A stretch of DNA of 64,000 nt, taken from Curtobacterium sp. MCSS17_008 (GTDB taxonomy: Bacteria > Actinomycetota > Actinomycetes > Actinomycetales > Microbacteriaceae). The stretch lies in the NCBI RefSeq assembly GCF_003234185.1, contig NZ_QKSM01000007.1:1-64000 (forward strand). The letters run 5' to 3'. Shown here piece after piece: positions 32,147 to 41,111 of the stretch. Position 1 is the first letter of the stretch; each line of letters opens with the position of its first letter. Position numbers and translations under genes: made by a program. Below the pieces are notes generated by a model, which was not told where the DNA came from, made no database searches, and saw nothing but the letters and a program-made list of their open reading frames with translations.

Positions 32147-34174
32147 ATGACCGCGATCGACGTCAGCCGTCAGGATCGTCGCCGACTCACCACCGGCACC
32201 TCGCCCCGACGGCTCGCGACCGTGCGCACCGTCGCGCTGCTCGCGTCGATCGCGGGCGTGAACTACGTCGTGTGGCGCTGGGCAGCGTCGGTGAACTGGC
32301 ACTCGTGGTGGATCGCGGTGCCGCTCATCCTGGCCGAGACCTACAGCGTCATCGACTCGCTCCTCTTCGCGTTCGGGGCCTGGCGCATCCGCGAGCGGGG
32401 GGAGCCGCCGACGAAGCCCGACGGGGACGTCACCGTCGACGTCTTCATCACCACCTACAACGAACCGGTCGACCTGGTCGTCCGGACCGCGCGAGCGGCG
32501 AAGGCGATCACGCACCCGCACACCACGTGGATCCTCGACGACGGCAACCGCCCCGAGATGCGTGCCGCCGCCGAGTCGCTCGGCATCGGTGTCATCACCC
32601 GCGGGGCCGACTGGGTGGACCGCCCGCGGCACGCCAAGGCCGGCAACCTCAACAACGCGCTGCTGGCGACGCAGGGCGAGTTCCTGCTCATCCTCGACGC
32701 CGACCAGGTGCCGGAGCCGGCGATCCTCGACCGCACGCTCGGCTACTTCAAGGACCCGGCGATGGCGCTCGTGCAGACGCCGCAGTGGTTCGAGAACGTG
32801 CCCGACGCCGACCTGCTCGGCAGCCAGGCGCCGCTGTTCTACGGTCCGATCCAGCAGTCGAAGGACGGCTGGAACGCGGCGTTCTTCTGCGGGTCGAACG
32901 CGATCCTCCGGCGCGAGGCGCTCATGCAGCTCGGCGTCACCCGCTACGTGCGCGAGGTCGAGGAGTCCGTCGAGCGCACCATCAAGACCGCTCGGAAGCT
33001 GCTCGCCCGGGCACGGGAGACCGAGACCGACCCGCGGGTGCTCGATGCGCTCGACGGGGCGGAGGAGGTCGTCGACCGGGCACGCGAGCAGATCGACCGC
33101 GGTGAGCCGCTCGGCGACGTCACCTACGACTTCCAGCGCGGCATCGACGCGATCGCGTACCGGTTCGCCGCCGCCGACCTCGAGTCGGTCCGCCGCGACC
33201 TGCAGGAGCTCGCCGCGATGTCGACCGAGGCGGACACCTTCGCCGGGCTCGACGACGCGGCGCTCGACGTGCTCGGTCGACGCGAGGCATCGCCGGTCGC
33301 CGCGATCGAGTCCATCGCGGTGCTCGCCCGGGCGCTCGACGTCAACCGCGACGACGAGGCACAGCCGATCATGCCGCTGGCCACCATCTCGGTGACCGAG
33401 GACATGGCGACCGCGATGCGCCTGCACGGCCTCGGCTGGAAGTCGGCGTACCACGACGAGATCCTGGCGAAGGGCCTGGCACCGGAGGACCTGCCGACCA
33501 TGCTCGTGCAGCGGCTCCGCTGGGCGCAGGGCACCATGCAGGTGTTCTTCCGCGAGAACCCGCTCGTGCAGAAGGGCCTGTCGTGGGGCCAGCGGCTCAT
33601 GTACTTCTCGACGATGTGGAGCTACCTGTCCGGCTTCGCGGCGATCGTCTACATCGCGGCACCGGTCCTCTGCCTGTCGTTCGGCGTGGTGCCGGTCCAG
33701 GCGTACAGCGTCGACTTCTTCGTGCGGCTCATCCCGTTCCTCGTGCTCAACCAGCTGCTGTTCTGGGTCGTGGCCGCAGGCAGACCGACCTGGCGCGGGC
33801 AGCAGTACTCACTGGCGCTCTTCCCGGTGTGGATCGAGTCCGTCACGAGCGCGTTCGAGAACGTCTTCCGTGGCAAGCCCCTCGGCTTCCGGGTCACGCC
33901 CAAGGTCCGCGAGGAGTCCGACCAGCGGCCGCGGTGGGACCTCGTCAAGCCGCAGTTGTACGCGATGGGGGCGCTCGTCGCCGCGCTCGTGATGATCGGG
34001 ATCCGGTACGCCACCGGACAGGCCGAGGGCATCGCCCCGCTCGTGAACACCGCCTGGGTCGTCTTCGACCTGTTCATCTTCAGCATCGTGATCCGCGCGG
34101 TGCTCTACCGGGGACCCGGACCGGGCACCGTGCAGTCCGAGCACGAGTCCTCGACGGCAGGAGGCCCGCTGTGA
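32147..34174 (+). CDS. Cellulose-synthase-like membrane glycosyltransferase (GT2)
   Basis: A 675-residue processive GT2 enzyme. There are two N-terminal membrane helices (about 24-42, 51-75) and a cytoplasmic catalytic domain, then five C-terminal helices from about 480. Catalytic signatures are FITTYNEP, DDG at D131/D132, DAD at D184/D186, TED with D419 and QRLRWAQG at 455-462, the processive-synthase D,D,D,QxxRW set. Unusually, about 140 residues of helical sequence (about 265-405, EEVVDRAREQ and similar heptads) separate FFCGSNAILRR from TISVTED. It is the first gene of a coupled three-gene operon, probably making a beta-linked exopolysaccharide. The ATG has GGAAGGA upstream. Confidence 0.87.
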   Translation: MTAIDVSRQDRRRLTTGTSPRRLATVRTVALLASIAGVNYVVWRWAASVNWHSWWIAVPLILAETYSVIDSLLFAFGAWRIRERGEPPTKPDGDVTVDVFITTYNEPVDLVVRTARAAKAITHPHTTWILDDGNRPEMRAAAESLGIGVITRGADWVDRPRHAKAGNLNNALLATQGEFLLILDADQVPEPAILDRTLGYFKDPAMALVQTPQWFENVPDADLLGSQAPLFYGPIQQSKDGWNAAFFCGSNAILRREALMQLGVTRYVREVEESVERTIKTARKLLARARETETDPRVLDALDGAEEVVDRAREQIDRGEPLGDVTYDFQRGIDAIAYRFAAADLESVRRDLQELAAMSTEADTFAGLDDAALDVLGRREASPVAAIESIAVLARALDVNRDDEAQPIMPLATISVTEDMATAMRLHGLGWKSAYHDEILAKGLAPEDLPTMLVQRLRWAQGTMQVFFRENPLVQKGLSWGQRLMYFSTMWSYLSGFAAIVYIAAPVLCLSFGVVPVQAYSVDFFVRLIPFLVLNQLLFWVVAAGRPTWRGQQYSLALFPVWIESVTSAFENVFRGKPLGFRVTPKVREESDQRPRWDLVKPQLYAMGALVAALVMIGIRYATGQAEGIAPLVNTAWVVFDLFIFSIVIRAVLYRGPGPGTVQSEHESSTAGGPL

Positions 34175-34584
34175 CCGACCACCACGTGACCTTCGACGTG
34201 CCCGCCGTCGCCGAGTCCCTCGACGTCGTCCAGGACCGGTTCGGCGCGTGGTGGGACACCCTGGGCGTCGACGACCCCCGACTGCGGTTCTCGCTCGAGA
34301 CCGCGCTGGCCGAGATCGCCGCGAACATCGTCGAGCACACCCGTCGCACCGACGTCGAGGCCGGTCGGGGGTACTCGGTCGACCTCTCGATGACCGACAC
34401 CGAGCTCCTCGCGGTGCTCACCGACAACGGACGCCCGGCGGACGTCGACCTGTCCGCGGTCACGATGGCCGACGTCGACGAGGAGAGCGGCCGCGGGCTC
34501 GCGCTCGCCATCGCCGCGCTCGACCGGCTCGAGCACGAGCACACCGGCGGTCACAACATCTGGACGCTGGCGTGCAACCGGTGA
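34171..34584 (+). CDS. RsbW-like anti-sigma factor serine kinase (HATPase_c)
   Basis: A 137-residue GHKL ATPase. The N box ALAEIAANIVEHTRR (about 47-61) has the conserved Glu and Asn, the G1 box LTDNGRPAD (about 85-93) is present, and the G2-like segment ESGRGLALAIAALD follows. The size fits single-domain RsbW/SpoIIAB kinases, which bind a sigma factor and phosphorylate an antagonist. Start GTG and stop overlap both neighbours (GTGA at each end), so it is made together with the glycosyltransferase and the acyltransferase fusion. That location suggests it tunes the exopolysaccharide pathway. No sigma factor or STAS antagonist is visible nearby. Confidence 0.85.
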   Translation: MTDHHVTFDVPAVAESLDVVQDRFGAWWDTLGVDDPRLRFSLETALAEIAANIVEHTRRTDVEAGRGYSVDLSMTDTELLAVLTDNGRPADVDLSAVTMADVDEESGRGLALAIAALDRLEHEHTGGHNIWTLACNR

Positions 34585-37088
34585 GGAGCGCCCTGGCGAA
34601 GGCCGTCGCGTTCCTCGTGGTCGTGGGGACGCTCGTGCTCGGTGGGGCCCTGCCGGCGACGGCGGTCACCGCCCCGCCCTCCGGCGGACTCCTGCCGGCG
34701 CAGGGGAAGGCGTGGTACGGGCCCGACCTCGACTGGGGCCCGGACGCGCCGGACGGCTTCGCCGGCCGCCTGGGCGCCGTCCCGTCGATGTACGGCGTCG
34801 AGCTCGACTACCCCTTCGACCGCCCTGCCCGCGAACAGTACGACCGCGCGAGCCGCGCCGCCGCCGCGCAGGGCGCCGTGCTCGTCGTGACGCTCACCCC
34901 GACGCGGTCGCTCGGGTCCCTGACCCGTGACGACGCGCGCGCCGCGAACCGCCTGTTCGAGCAGGCGCACGGGCAGTACGACACGCAGGTGCTCGTCCGC
35001 TTCGCACCGCAGATGAACGGCACCTGGGTCCGGTGGGGGCAGCAGCCGACCGCGTACGTCAGCGCCTTCCGCGCTTTCGCCGACGTCGTGCACGCCGGCG
35101 ACTCGGACGCAGCGATGGTGTGGTCGCCGTCGTACGGGGCGGGCTACCCGTTCGGCGAGTCCGCGGGACGGCTCGAGGACCTCTCGGCCGTCGACGTGGC
35201 CAAGGCCGACACGAACGGCGACGGGCGACTCGACGCGGCCGACGACCCGTACGGACCGTACTGGCCCGGCGCCTCGAGCGTCGACTGGGTCGGCCTGTCG
35301 ATGTTCTTCTTCGGCAAGGGGAAGTCGACCGAGGCCGCCGGCCGCGACGTCCCGCTCACCCGGAACGAGGCACCTGGGGCAGGCGAGGTGGAGGCCCGCT
35401 TCGACGAGACCTGGGGCTACCAGGAGCCGCAGCCCGAGGGGACCTTCACCGAGCGGTTCGCCCGGGGCGAGGACCGCCCGCTGCTGCTCGACACCGGCGC
35501 GCTGTACGACCACTCGCTCGACGGCGACAGCCAGCTCGAGGTCAAGCAGTCCTGGTGGCGACAGGTGTTCGCCGCCGTGCAGGACCGGCCCGAGGTGCGC
35601 GGGGTGACCTTCCTCGAGACGAACCGTCGCGAGCCCGAGGCCGGCAACCGGGTGGCCGACTGGCGCAACACCGCCGTCCCGGGTGTCGCCGGGTCGTTCC
35701 GCACCGACCTGCAGGCGACGGACCGGTTCGAGGGCGGGCCCGTCACCGACCGCGTCACCCCGCAGGACGGCGCCGCCGCCATCAGCCAGGAGTACGAGAC
35801 CGGCGGCGACCAGATGGCGTGGATCGTCTGGTGCGCCTTCGGTCTGACCGCGGCGTTCCTGCTGAGCGGGCTCGTCGGCCGGCTGCTGCCGAGCTGGCGG
35901 TACCCGGACGACGGCAAGCCCGGTCGCGACCTCCGCCTCGACCTGTTCCGCGGCTTCATCATCCTGGCGGTGGTGATCACGCACATCGAGATCGGCGGGC
36001 CGTACTCGTACATCACCCTGCACGCGACCGGCGCCATCACCGGAGCCGAGATGTTCGTCTTCCTGTCCGGCATGGTGCTCGGCATGACGTACCCGTTCGC
36101 CATCAAGAAGTTCGGCGAGTGGGTCGCGGCCGTCGGTGCGTGGAAGCGTGCTCGCAAGCAGTACCTCGTCACGCTCGGGGTGATCCTGGTCGTCTTCGCG
36201 CTGAGCTTCGTGCCCTTCCTGAACACCGACGCGATCACGACCTTCACCGACCGGGGGACCGGCACCGGGGGCGTCGACGCCGAGGGCCGCGTGTACGACC
36301 TCTACCCGAACGCCATGCAGCTGCTGGCGTACCCGCCGCCCTGGTACGCCATCCGGCAGTTCCTGCTGCTCGAGATGGGCCCGTGGCCCTTCAACATCAT
36401 GGGCCTGTTCGTCGTGCTCAGCCTCTTCATCCCGGTGTTCATGTGGGTGATCAAGCGGGGCTTCTGGTGGGCGCTGCTGCTCGTGAGCTGGGCGCTCTAC
36501 GCGTTCCAGGTGCTCAACCCGGACTTCCGGCCGGTGGGCGCGCAGTTCGAGGGGGTGTTCCCGCTCCTGATCTGGCAGGTCGTGTTCACCCACGGCCTCG
36601 TGCTCGGCTACTACCGACGGCAGATCATCACCGCGCTCACCGGACGCCTCGGCAAGGTGCTCGTCGGCATCGGCGTCACCGGGTACGCGCTGTTCCTGGT
36701 GTACGTCTGGGCGGCGCACCAGTACGGGTTCACGCCCGTGCCCTTCCCCGCCACGATGTACGAGGACCTGTACAACACGGCGTACCAGCGGGTCGACCTG
36801 CAGTGGGGTCGTCTGGTGGACATCGCGTTCTTCGCGATCGTGTCCTACGCGATCCTCACGGTGTTCTGGAAGCCGATCTCGGCGGTGATCGGGTGGCTGT
36901 GGATCCCGATCGGTCAGGCCAGCCTGTACGTCTTCGTCTGGCAGGTCTTCTTCGCCCTGGCCATCGCGTCGATCCCCGGTGTCGACTGGTACAACGGCTG
37001 GATCGGCTTCGCCGCGCACACGGCTCTGATCCTGCTCGTCTGGTACATGATCCGGAAGAGGTTCCTCTTCTCGGTCATCCCGCGCTGA
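34581..37088 (+). CDS. GH26-like extracellular domain fused to OpgC-type membrane acyltransferase
   Basis: An 835-residue fusion. A signal/anchor (about 1-30) leads an outer domain (about 35-380) with the GH26 layout: MYGVELDYPF, FAPQMNGTWVRWG, VWSPSYGAGYP, plus a calcium-loop-like DTNGDGRLDAADDPYG. Where GH26 enzymes carry the acid/base Glu (HEMNG) this protein has Q144 (PQMNG), and where they have the nucleophile Glu it has D304 (LLLDTGA). It may therefore bind rather than cleave glycan. After a membrane crossing at about 415-435 the OpgC domain begins (DLFRGFIILAVVITHIE at about 455) with ten further helices. The GTG overlaps the upstream stop. A role in acyl-decorating the exported polysaccharide is inferred. 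Confidence 0.85.
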   Translation: MRSALAKAVAFLVVVGTLVLGGALPATAVTAPPSGGLLPAQGKAWYGPDLDWGPDAPDGFAGRLGAVPSMYGVELDYPFDRPAREQYDRASRAAAAQGAVLVVTLTPTRSLGSLTRDDARAANRLFEQAHGQYDTQVLVRFAPQMNGTWVRWGQQPTAYVSAFRAFADVVHAGDSDAAMVWSPSYGAGYPFGESAGRLEDLSAVDVAKADTNGDGRLDAADDPYGPYWPGASSVDWVGLSMFFFGKGKSTEAAGRDVPLTRNEAPGAGEVEARFDETWGYQEPQPEGTFTERFARGEDRPLLLDTGALYDHSLDGDSQLEVKQSWWRQVFAAVQDRPEVRGVTFLETNRREPEAGNRVADWRNTAVPGVAGSFRTDLQATDRFEGGPVTDRVTPQDGAAAISQEYETGGDQMAWIVWCAFGLTAAFLLSGLVGRLLPSWRYPDDGKPGRDLRLDLFRGFIILAVVITHIEIGGPYSYITLHATGAITGAEMFVFLSGMVLGMTYPFAIKKFGEWVAAVGAWKRARKQYLVTLGVILVVFALSFVPFLNTDAITTFTDRGTGTGGVDAEGRVYDLYPNAMQLLAYPPPWYAIRQFLLLEMGPWPFNIMGLFVVLSLFIPVFMWVIKRGFWWALLLVSWALYAFQVLNPDFRPVGAQFEGVFPLLIWQVVFTHGLVLGYYRRQIITALTGRLGKVLVGIGVTGYALFLVYVWAAHQYGFTPVPFPATMYEDLYNTAYQRVDLQWGRLVDIAFFAIVSYAILTVFWKPISAVIGWLWIPIGQASLYVFVWQVFFALAIASIPGVDWYNGWIGFAAHTALILLVWYMIRKRFLFSVIPR

Positions 37089-37115
37089 CCCCGCGCACGC
37101 GCGGTCGCGGACGGA

Positions 37116-37159
37116 CGGACGGGAGGCGCGGTGCCAGCTGGCACCGCGCCTCCCGTCCG
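37116..37159. terminator. Palindromic terminator-like element (family member 5)
   Basis: A perfect 44-bp palindrome without a loop (22 + 22, centre CCAG/CTGG): the constant GGACGGGAGGC arm and inner GCGGTGCCAG. It lies between the convergent ends at 37088 and 37185. Confidence 0.8.
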
Positions 37160-37184
37160 GTGGTCGCGACCGGGGCCGTCCGCG

Positions 37185-38309
37185 TCAGGCGAGCGCCGCG
37201 CGGTCCGTCGCGTTCGGCGCCAGCGCCTGCCGCACCGACCCCCACGCGGCGAGCCGTTCCCGGACCGCCTCGTCACGCTCGACCTCGAGCGCCGTCGCGT
37301 GCGCCTGCTCGAGCACGTCGTCGATGACGACCCGCTGTCCGGACCGGGCGGACGCGATCGCCGCGTCGACCATCACGAGGCTCATCACGTTGCCGTGCAC
37401 CTCGCCGTCCGGGGTGCTGCCCGACCGGACCGCCCGCACGAACGATGCGAGCGCCCCCGCGATCTCCGCGCCGACGCCCGGGGCCGCCTCCGGGGAGCCC
37501 GGCGCGTCGTCGACGACGCTCGACGGGTCGTGGTCGCCGTCCCACGTCGCGGAACCCGCGGCGCCGGACGCACGCCAGTCGCCGTTCCACGACGTCTCGT
37601 CACCCGGTGCGCACCACGAACCGTCGTAGACGTAGCGGACGTCGTCCTCGAACGTGAACACCGCCGCGGCGTTCGCGTCGCCGCGGTACCACGACCAGGA
37701 GGGGTTCCACGACTCGCAGTACACGGACACCGGGTCCCGCTCGAGCACGTAGCGCGCCGAGTCGAACGCGTGGATGGCCATGTCGAGCAGCAGGACGTCG
37801 TCCATCTCCTCGCGGAAGCCGCCGAAGTGGGGCGCCTTCGCGAACCGCGTGTTCAGGCTGCCGACGCCGCCGAGCGCGCGGACGTGCTGCCGGAACGCGA
37901 CGAGCTGGTCGTTGTACCGGCGCGACTGCGACACCATGAAGAGCTGCCCCGTCGCCTCGGCCGCGGCGGCGAGCGAGAGCGCCTCGGCGACGGTCTGTGC
38001 GGCGGGCTTCTCGCCGAGCACGGGCAGGCCCGCGTGCAGGGCGTCCATCGTCACCGGGTGGTGGGCGACGGGCACCGTGATGTCGAGGACGGCCTCGGCC
38101 CCGGTGTCGGCGAGCAGTGCGGGCAGGTCACGGCCCACCGGGATCGTCGGTGCCCCGGCGAGTTCGGCCCCGGAGCGGGCGGCGTCGAGGTCCAGGTCGA
38201 CGATGCCGACGAGCTCGACGTCCGGGTCGGCGGCGACGGTGCCGAGCCAGGCGCGGCCCATGCCGCCGGCGCCGACCTGGACGACCCGGAGTGGGGCGTG
38301 GTCGGTCAT
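37185..38309 (-). CDS. Gfo/Idh/MocA family oxidoreductase
   Basis: A 374-residue NAD(P)-dependent oxidoreductase acting on a sugar or polyol. The N-terminal Rossmann motif VGAGGMG is at residues 12-18; the GEKPAAQ segment near 93 carries the family's conserved EKP lysine. The C-terminal beta-sheet domain holds DMAIHAFDSAR, where the H/D helps position the substrate. The ATG is coupled by overlap to the ThuA gene just upstream (38306-39166). The pair follows a sugar importer on the same strand and is mirrored by another Gfo/ThuA pair at 62311-64000. Substrate unknown. Confidence 0.9.
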   Translation of the reverse strand: MTDHAPLRVVQVGAGGMGRAWLGTVAADPDVELVGIVDLDLDAARSGAELAGAPTIPVGRDLPALLADTGAEAVLDITVPVAHHPVTMDALHAGLPVLGEKPAAQTVAEALSLAAAAEATGQLFMVSQSRRYNDQLVAFRQHVRALGGVGSLNTRFAKAPHFGGFREEMDDVLLLDMAIHAFDSARYVLERDPVSVYCESWNPSWSWYRGDANAAAVFTFEDDVRYVYDGSWCAPGDETSWNGDWRASGAAGSATWDGDHDPSSVVDDAPGSPEAAPGVGAEIAGALASFVRAVRSGSTPDGEVHGNVMSLVMVDAAIASARSGQRVVIDDVLEQAHATALEVERDEAVRERLAAWGSVRQALAPNATDRAALA

Positions 38310-39166
38310 GCGCGGGCCTCGGCGGTGGTGCCGGACCGCGGCTCGGACCCGTGCGCGTCGGCGGGCTCGTGCTCCGCCGCGTGCCCGTCCTCGGTGGGGG
38401 CGTCGTCGAACGGGCCGCGGTAGTGCTGGCCCTCGAAGTACTCACCGAGGTCGTAGCGGCGGAGGGTCGGCAGCTCGCGCTCGCGCTCCGGTCGTGCCCA
38501 CTCGGCGCCGTTCGCGACGACGCGGCGGACGTCCGGGTGGTGGTAGACGGGGAAGTCCTGGTCGCCCGGGGAGAAGAAGAAGATCTTCCCGAGGCCGCGA
38601 CGGTACGTCATGCCGCTCCGGAAGACCTCGCCGCCGGTGAACCCGGAGATGAAGACCAGCTCGTCCGGGGTCGGCACGTCGAAGTACTCGCCGTACATCT
38701 CCTGCTCGGGGATGACGATCGGGTTCGGGACGCCGCGTGTGATCGGGTGCTGTGGGTTCACGGTCCAGACGAGCTCCTGGTCGTGCTCGCTCCGCCAGCG
38801 CAGGGTGCAGGTCGTGCCCATGAGCTTGCCGAAGATCTTCGACCAGTGGCCGGAGTGCAGGACGACGAGTCCCATGCCGGCGAGCACGTGCTTGTGGACC
38901 CGGTCGACCACGGCGTCGTCGACGTCGGCGTGGGCGGCGTGTCCCCACCAGGTCAGGACGTCGGTCTCGGCGAGCACGGCCTCGCTCAGCCCGTGCTCGG
39001 GCTCCTGCATGGTGGCGGTGCGGACGACGGCGTCGGGCAGGTTCTCGCGGATGCCGTCGGCGATCGCGCCGTGCATGCCGTCGGGGTACCGCTCGGCGAC
39101 GTGCTGCTCGACCTGTTCGTGGACGTTCTCGCCCCAGACGGTGATGCGCAGCGGGGTGGTGGTCAT
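38306..39166 (-). CDS. ThuA-like (trehalose utilisation) domain protein
   Basis: A 286-residue protein with a class-I glutamine-amidotransferase-like fold. Segments TVWGENVHEQ, VLTWWGHAAHADVDD and LVVLHSGHWSKIF resemble ThuA, a family often next to Gfo/Idh/MocA enzymes and implicated in sugar keto-derivative metabolism. The last 40 residues are an acidic, low-complexity tail. The ATG has AAGG about 8 bases upstream. Its stop overlaps the start of the oxidoreductase, so the two are coupled. It belongs to the operon 37185-42350 with a sugar importer. Confidence 0.85.
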   Translation of the reverse strand: MTTTPLRITVWGENVHEQVEQHVAERYPDGMHGAIADGIRENLPDAVVRTATMQEPEHGLSEAVLAETDVLTWWGHAAHADVDDAVVDRVHKHVLAGMGLVVLHSGHWSKIFGKLMGTTCTLRWRSEHDQELVWTVNPQHPITRGVPNPIVIPEQEMYGEYFDVPTPDELVFISGFTGGEVFRSGMTYRRGLGKIFFFSPGDQDFPVYHHPDVRRVVANGAEWARPERERELPTLRRYDLGEYFEGQHYRGPFDDAPTEDGHAAEHEPADAHGSEPRSGTTAEARA

Positions 39167-39216
39167 GGTGAGGGCCTTCCTGGGATGGGTGTCGCGGTGC
39201 TCGTGGGGGCCGTCGG

Positions 39217-40107
39217 TCACTTGACGGCCCCGCCGAGCGCGCCGGCGGAGATGTAGCGCTGGGCGACGACGAGGAGCACGGCCGCCGGCAGCGAGGCGAG
39301 GACCGACGTGGCCATCACGGGCCCCCAGTCGGTGACGTTCGATCCGATGTAGTTGTAGATGCCGAGCGTGATCGGACGGACGGCATCGGTCGAGGTGAGG
39401 GTGAGCGCGATGAGGAAGTCGCCCCACGCGCCGAGGAACGTGAACAGCGCCGCGGTGACGATCGCGTTCCGGCTGATCGGCAGCACGATCGACACGAACG
39501 CGCGGAGGTCGTTCGCTCCGTCGACCAGCGCGGCCTCGACCAGGCTCGGCGGGATGGACTCCATGAACGCCCGCATGAGCAGGATCGCGAACGGGACCTG
39601 CACGGCGCTGTCGGCGAGGATGAGGCCGACGTAGCTGTTGAGGAGTCCGACGTTGTTGAACAACGTGTACAGGGCGTTCGCGATGACGATCCCGGGGATC
39701 ATCTGCGTGATGAGCAGCACGAGGAGGAACACCTTCGTGCCGGGCATCCGGAACCGTGCCAGCCCGTAGGCCGCCGGGGTCGCGATCGCGAGCGTCAGCA
39801 GCACGGTGCCGAGGCCGATGATCATGCTCGAGACGAAGTTCTGCCCCTGCTGCGCGAGCGCCGCCCGGTAGCCGGCGAACGTCGGGTTCCACGGGAACCA
39901 GGTCGCGGTGGCGGCGCCCGAGGTGGCCTGGAGGCTCGTGTTCACCATCCAGTACACGGGGAAGATCATGATCGCGAGGAACACGATCCCGAGGATCGTG
40001 AAGGGCAACCCCTTCGCGGTGCGACGTGGGCGGGGTGCCCGAGCGCTCCGCTTCGTCGTGATCGCGCGGGTGACGGTGACGGTCTGGTTCGCGAGTCCGA
40101 CGCTCAT
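39217..40107 (-). CDS. Sugar ABC transporter permease, MalG type
   Basis: A 296-residue permease with six membrane helices. Residues 1-32 are a polar basic tail; the cytoplasmic coupling loop EAALVDGANDLRAFVSIVLP carries the EAA motif. The YVGLILADSAVQVPFAILLMRAF segment fits MalG/carbohydrate permease subunits. The ATG is coupled by overlap to the partner gene at 40104-41054. No ATPase gene is present in this operon. Confidence 0.92.
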   Translation of the reverse strand: MSVGLANQTVTVTRAITTKRSARAPRPRRTAKGLPFTILGIVFLAIMIFPVYWMVNTSLQATSGAATATWFPWNPTFAGYRAALAQQGQNFVSSMIIGLGTVLLTLAIATPAAYGLARFRMPGTKVFLLVLLITQMIPGIVIANALYTLFNNVGLLNSYVGLILADSAVQVPFAILLMRAFMESIPPSLVEAALVDGANDLRAFVSIVLPISRNAIVTAALFTFLGAWGDFLIALTLTSTDAVRPITLGIYNYIGSNVTDWGPVMATSVLASLPAAVLLVVAQRYISAGALGGAVK

Positions 40108-41054
40108 TCGTCGACCGCCTTCCTGGAGATCGCGATGTAGACCATCGCGAAGACGAACGAGACGACGATGAGCACGTTGCTCACGGCGGCTCCGATGCCG
40201 AACTGGAAGTTGATGAAGGACTGGTGGTAGGCGTTCGTCGCGAGGGTCTGCGTCGAGTTCGCCGGACCGCCGCCGGTCAGGCCGAGGATGATGTCGACGA
40301 CCTTCAACGTGTAGACGACCCCGAGCACGATCACCACGCTCACCACGCTCCGGATGCTCGGCCAGGTGATGTACCAGAAGGCCTTGAACCCCGTGGCGCC
40401 GTCGAGGGCACCGGCTTCGTAGAGCTCCGGCGGGACCGACTGCAGCCCGCTGTAGAGGATCGTCGTGTTGAAGGGGATGCCGAGCCAGACGTTGACGCCG
40501 ATCACCGCGATGAGCGCCAGGCTCGGGCTGACCAGCCACGGCACCGGTCCGATGCCCACCACGCCGAGCAGCTGGTTCAGTGCGCCGCTGTCCTGGTCGA
40601 GGAGCCACTTCCACACCGCGCTCGACGCGATGAGCGGCAGCAGCCACGGCAGCAGGAGGAGTCCGCGGAGGAACCCCGACAGCGGGAAGTGCCGCCGGAA
40701 GAACAGGGCGAGCCCGAGTCCGAGCACGAACTGCAGGACGATGGAGCCGGCGGTGAAGAGTGCGGTGTTGACGACGCTCGTCGTGAAGACGGAGCTGCTG
40801 AACACCGAGACGTAGTTGCCGAGGCCCACCCACGGGGCCTCGCCGGTGAAGAAGGTCTTCGTCGTGTAGTCCTGGAACGACATCAGGACGTTCTTGACGA
40901 CGGGGTAGCCGAAGAAGACGGCCACGAAGACCGCGGCCGGCACGACGAACAGCCAGCGGGTGATGGTCGACCGGAGGCGCGCGCGGCGCTGTCCGGGGCG
41001 GGCGGGGGCCGCGGGCGTCGTCGCCCGGGGCCGGATCTGGGTGGATGCGCTCAT
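40104..41054 (-). CDS. Sugar ABC transporter permease, MalF type
   Basis: A 316-residue permease. After a basic N-terminal arm (about 1-33) come six helices, with the MalF-type coupling loop EAGALDGATGFKAFWYITWP. The start MSASTQIRP has GGA-rich sequence upstream on the minus strand. It lies downstream of the binding-protein gene (41112-42350) and overlaps the MalG-type gene by ATGA. It should pair with it and a shared ATPase encoded elsewhere. Confidence 0.92.
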   Translation of the reverse strand: MSASTQIRPRATTPAAPARPGQRRARLRSTITRWLFVVPAAVFVAVFFGYPVVKNVLMSFQDYTTKTFFTGEAPWVGLGNYVSVFSSSVFTTSVVNTALFTAGSIVLQFVLGLGLALFFRRHFPLSGFLRGLLLLPWLLPLIASSAVWKWLLDQDSGALNQLLGVVGIGPVPWLVSPSLALIAVIGVNVWLGIPFNTTILYSGLQSVPPELYEAGALDGATGFKAFWYITWPSIRSVVSVVIVLGVVYTLKVVDIILGLTGGGPANSTQTLATNAYHQSFINFQFGIGAAVSNVLIVVSFVFAMVYIAISRKAVDE

Positions 41055-41111
41055 GTCAGGTCCTTCCGTCAGGGGCGGGGAGCCGGTCGCGGGACCGGCT
41101 CCCCGACTCCG

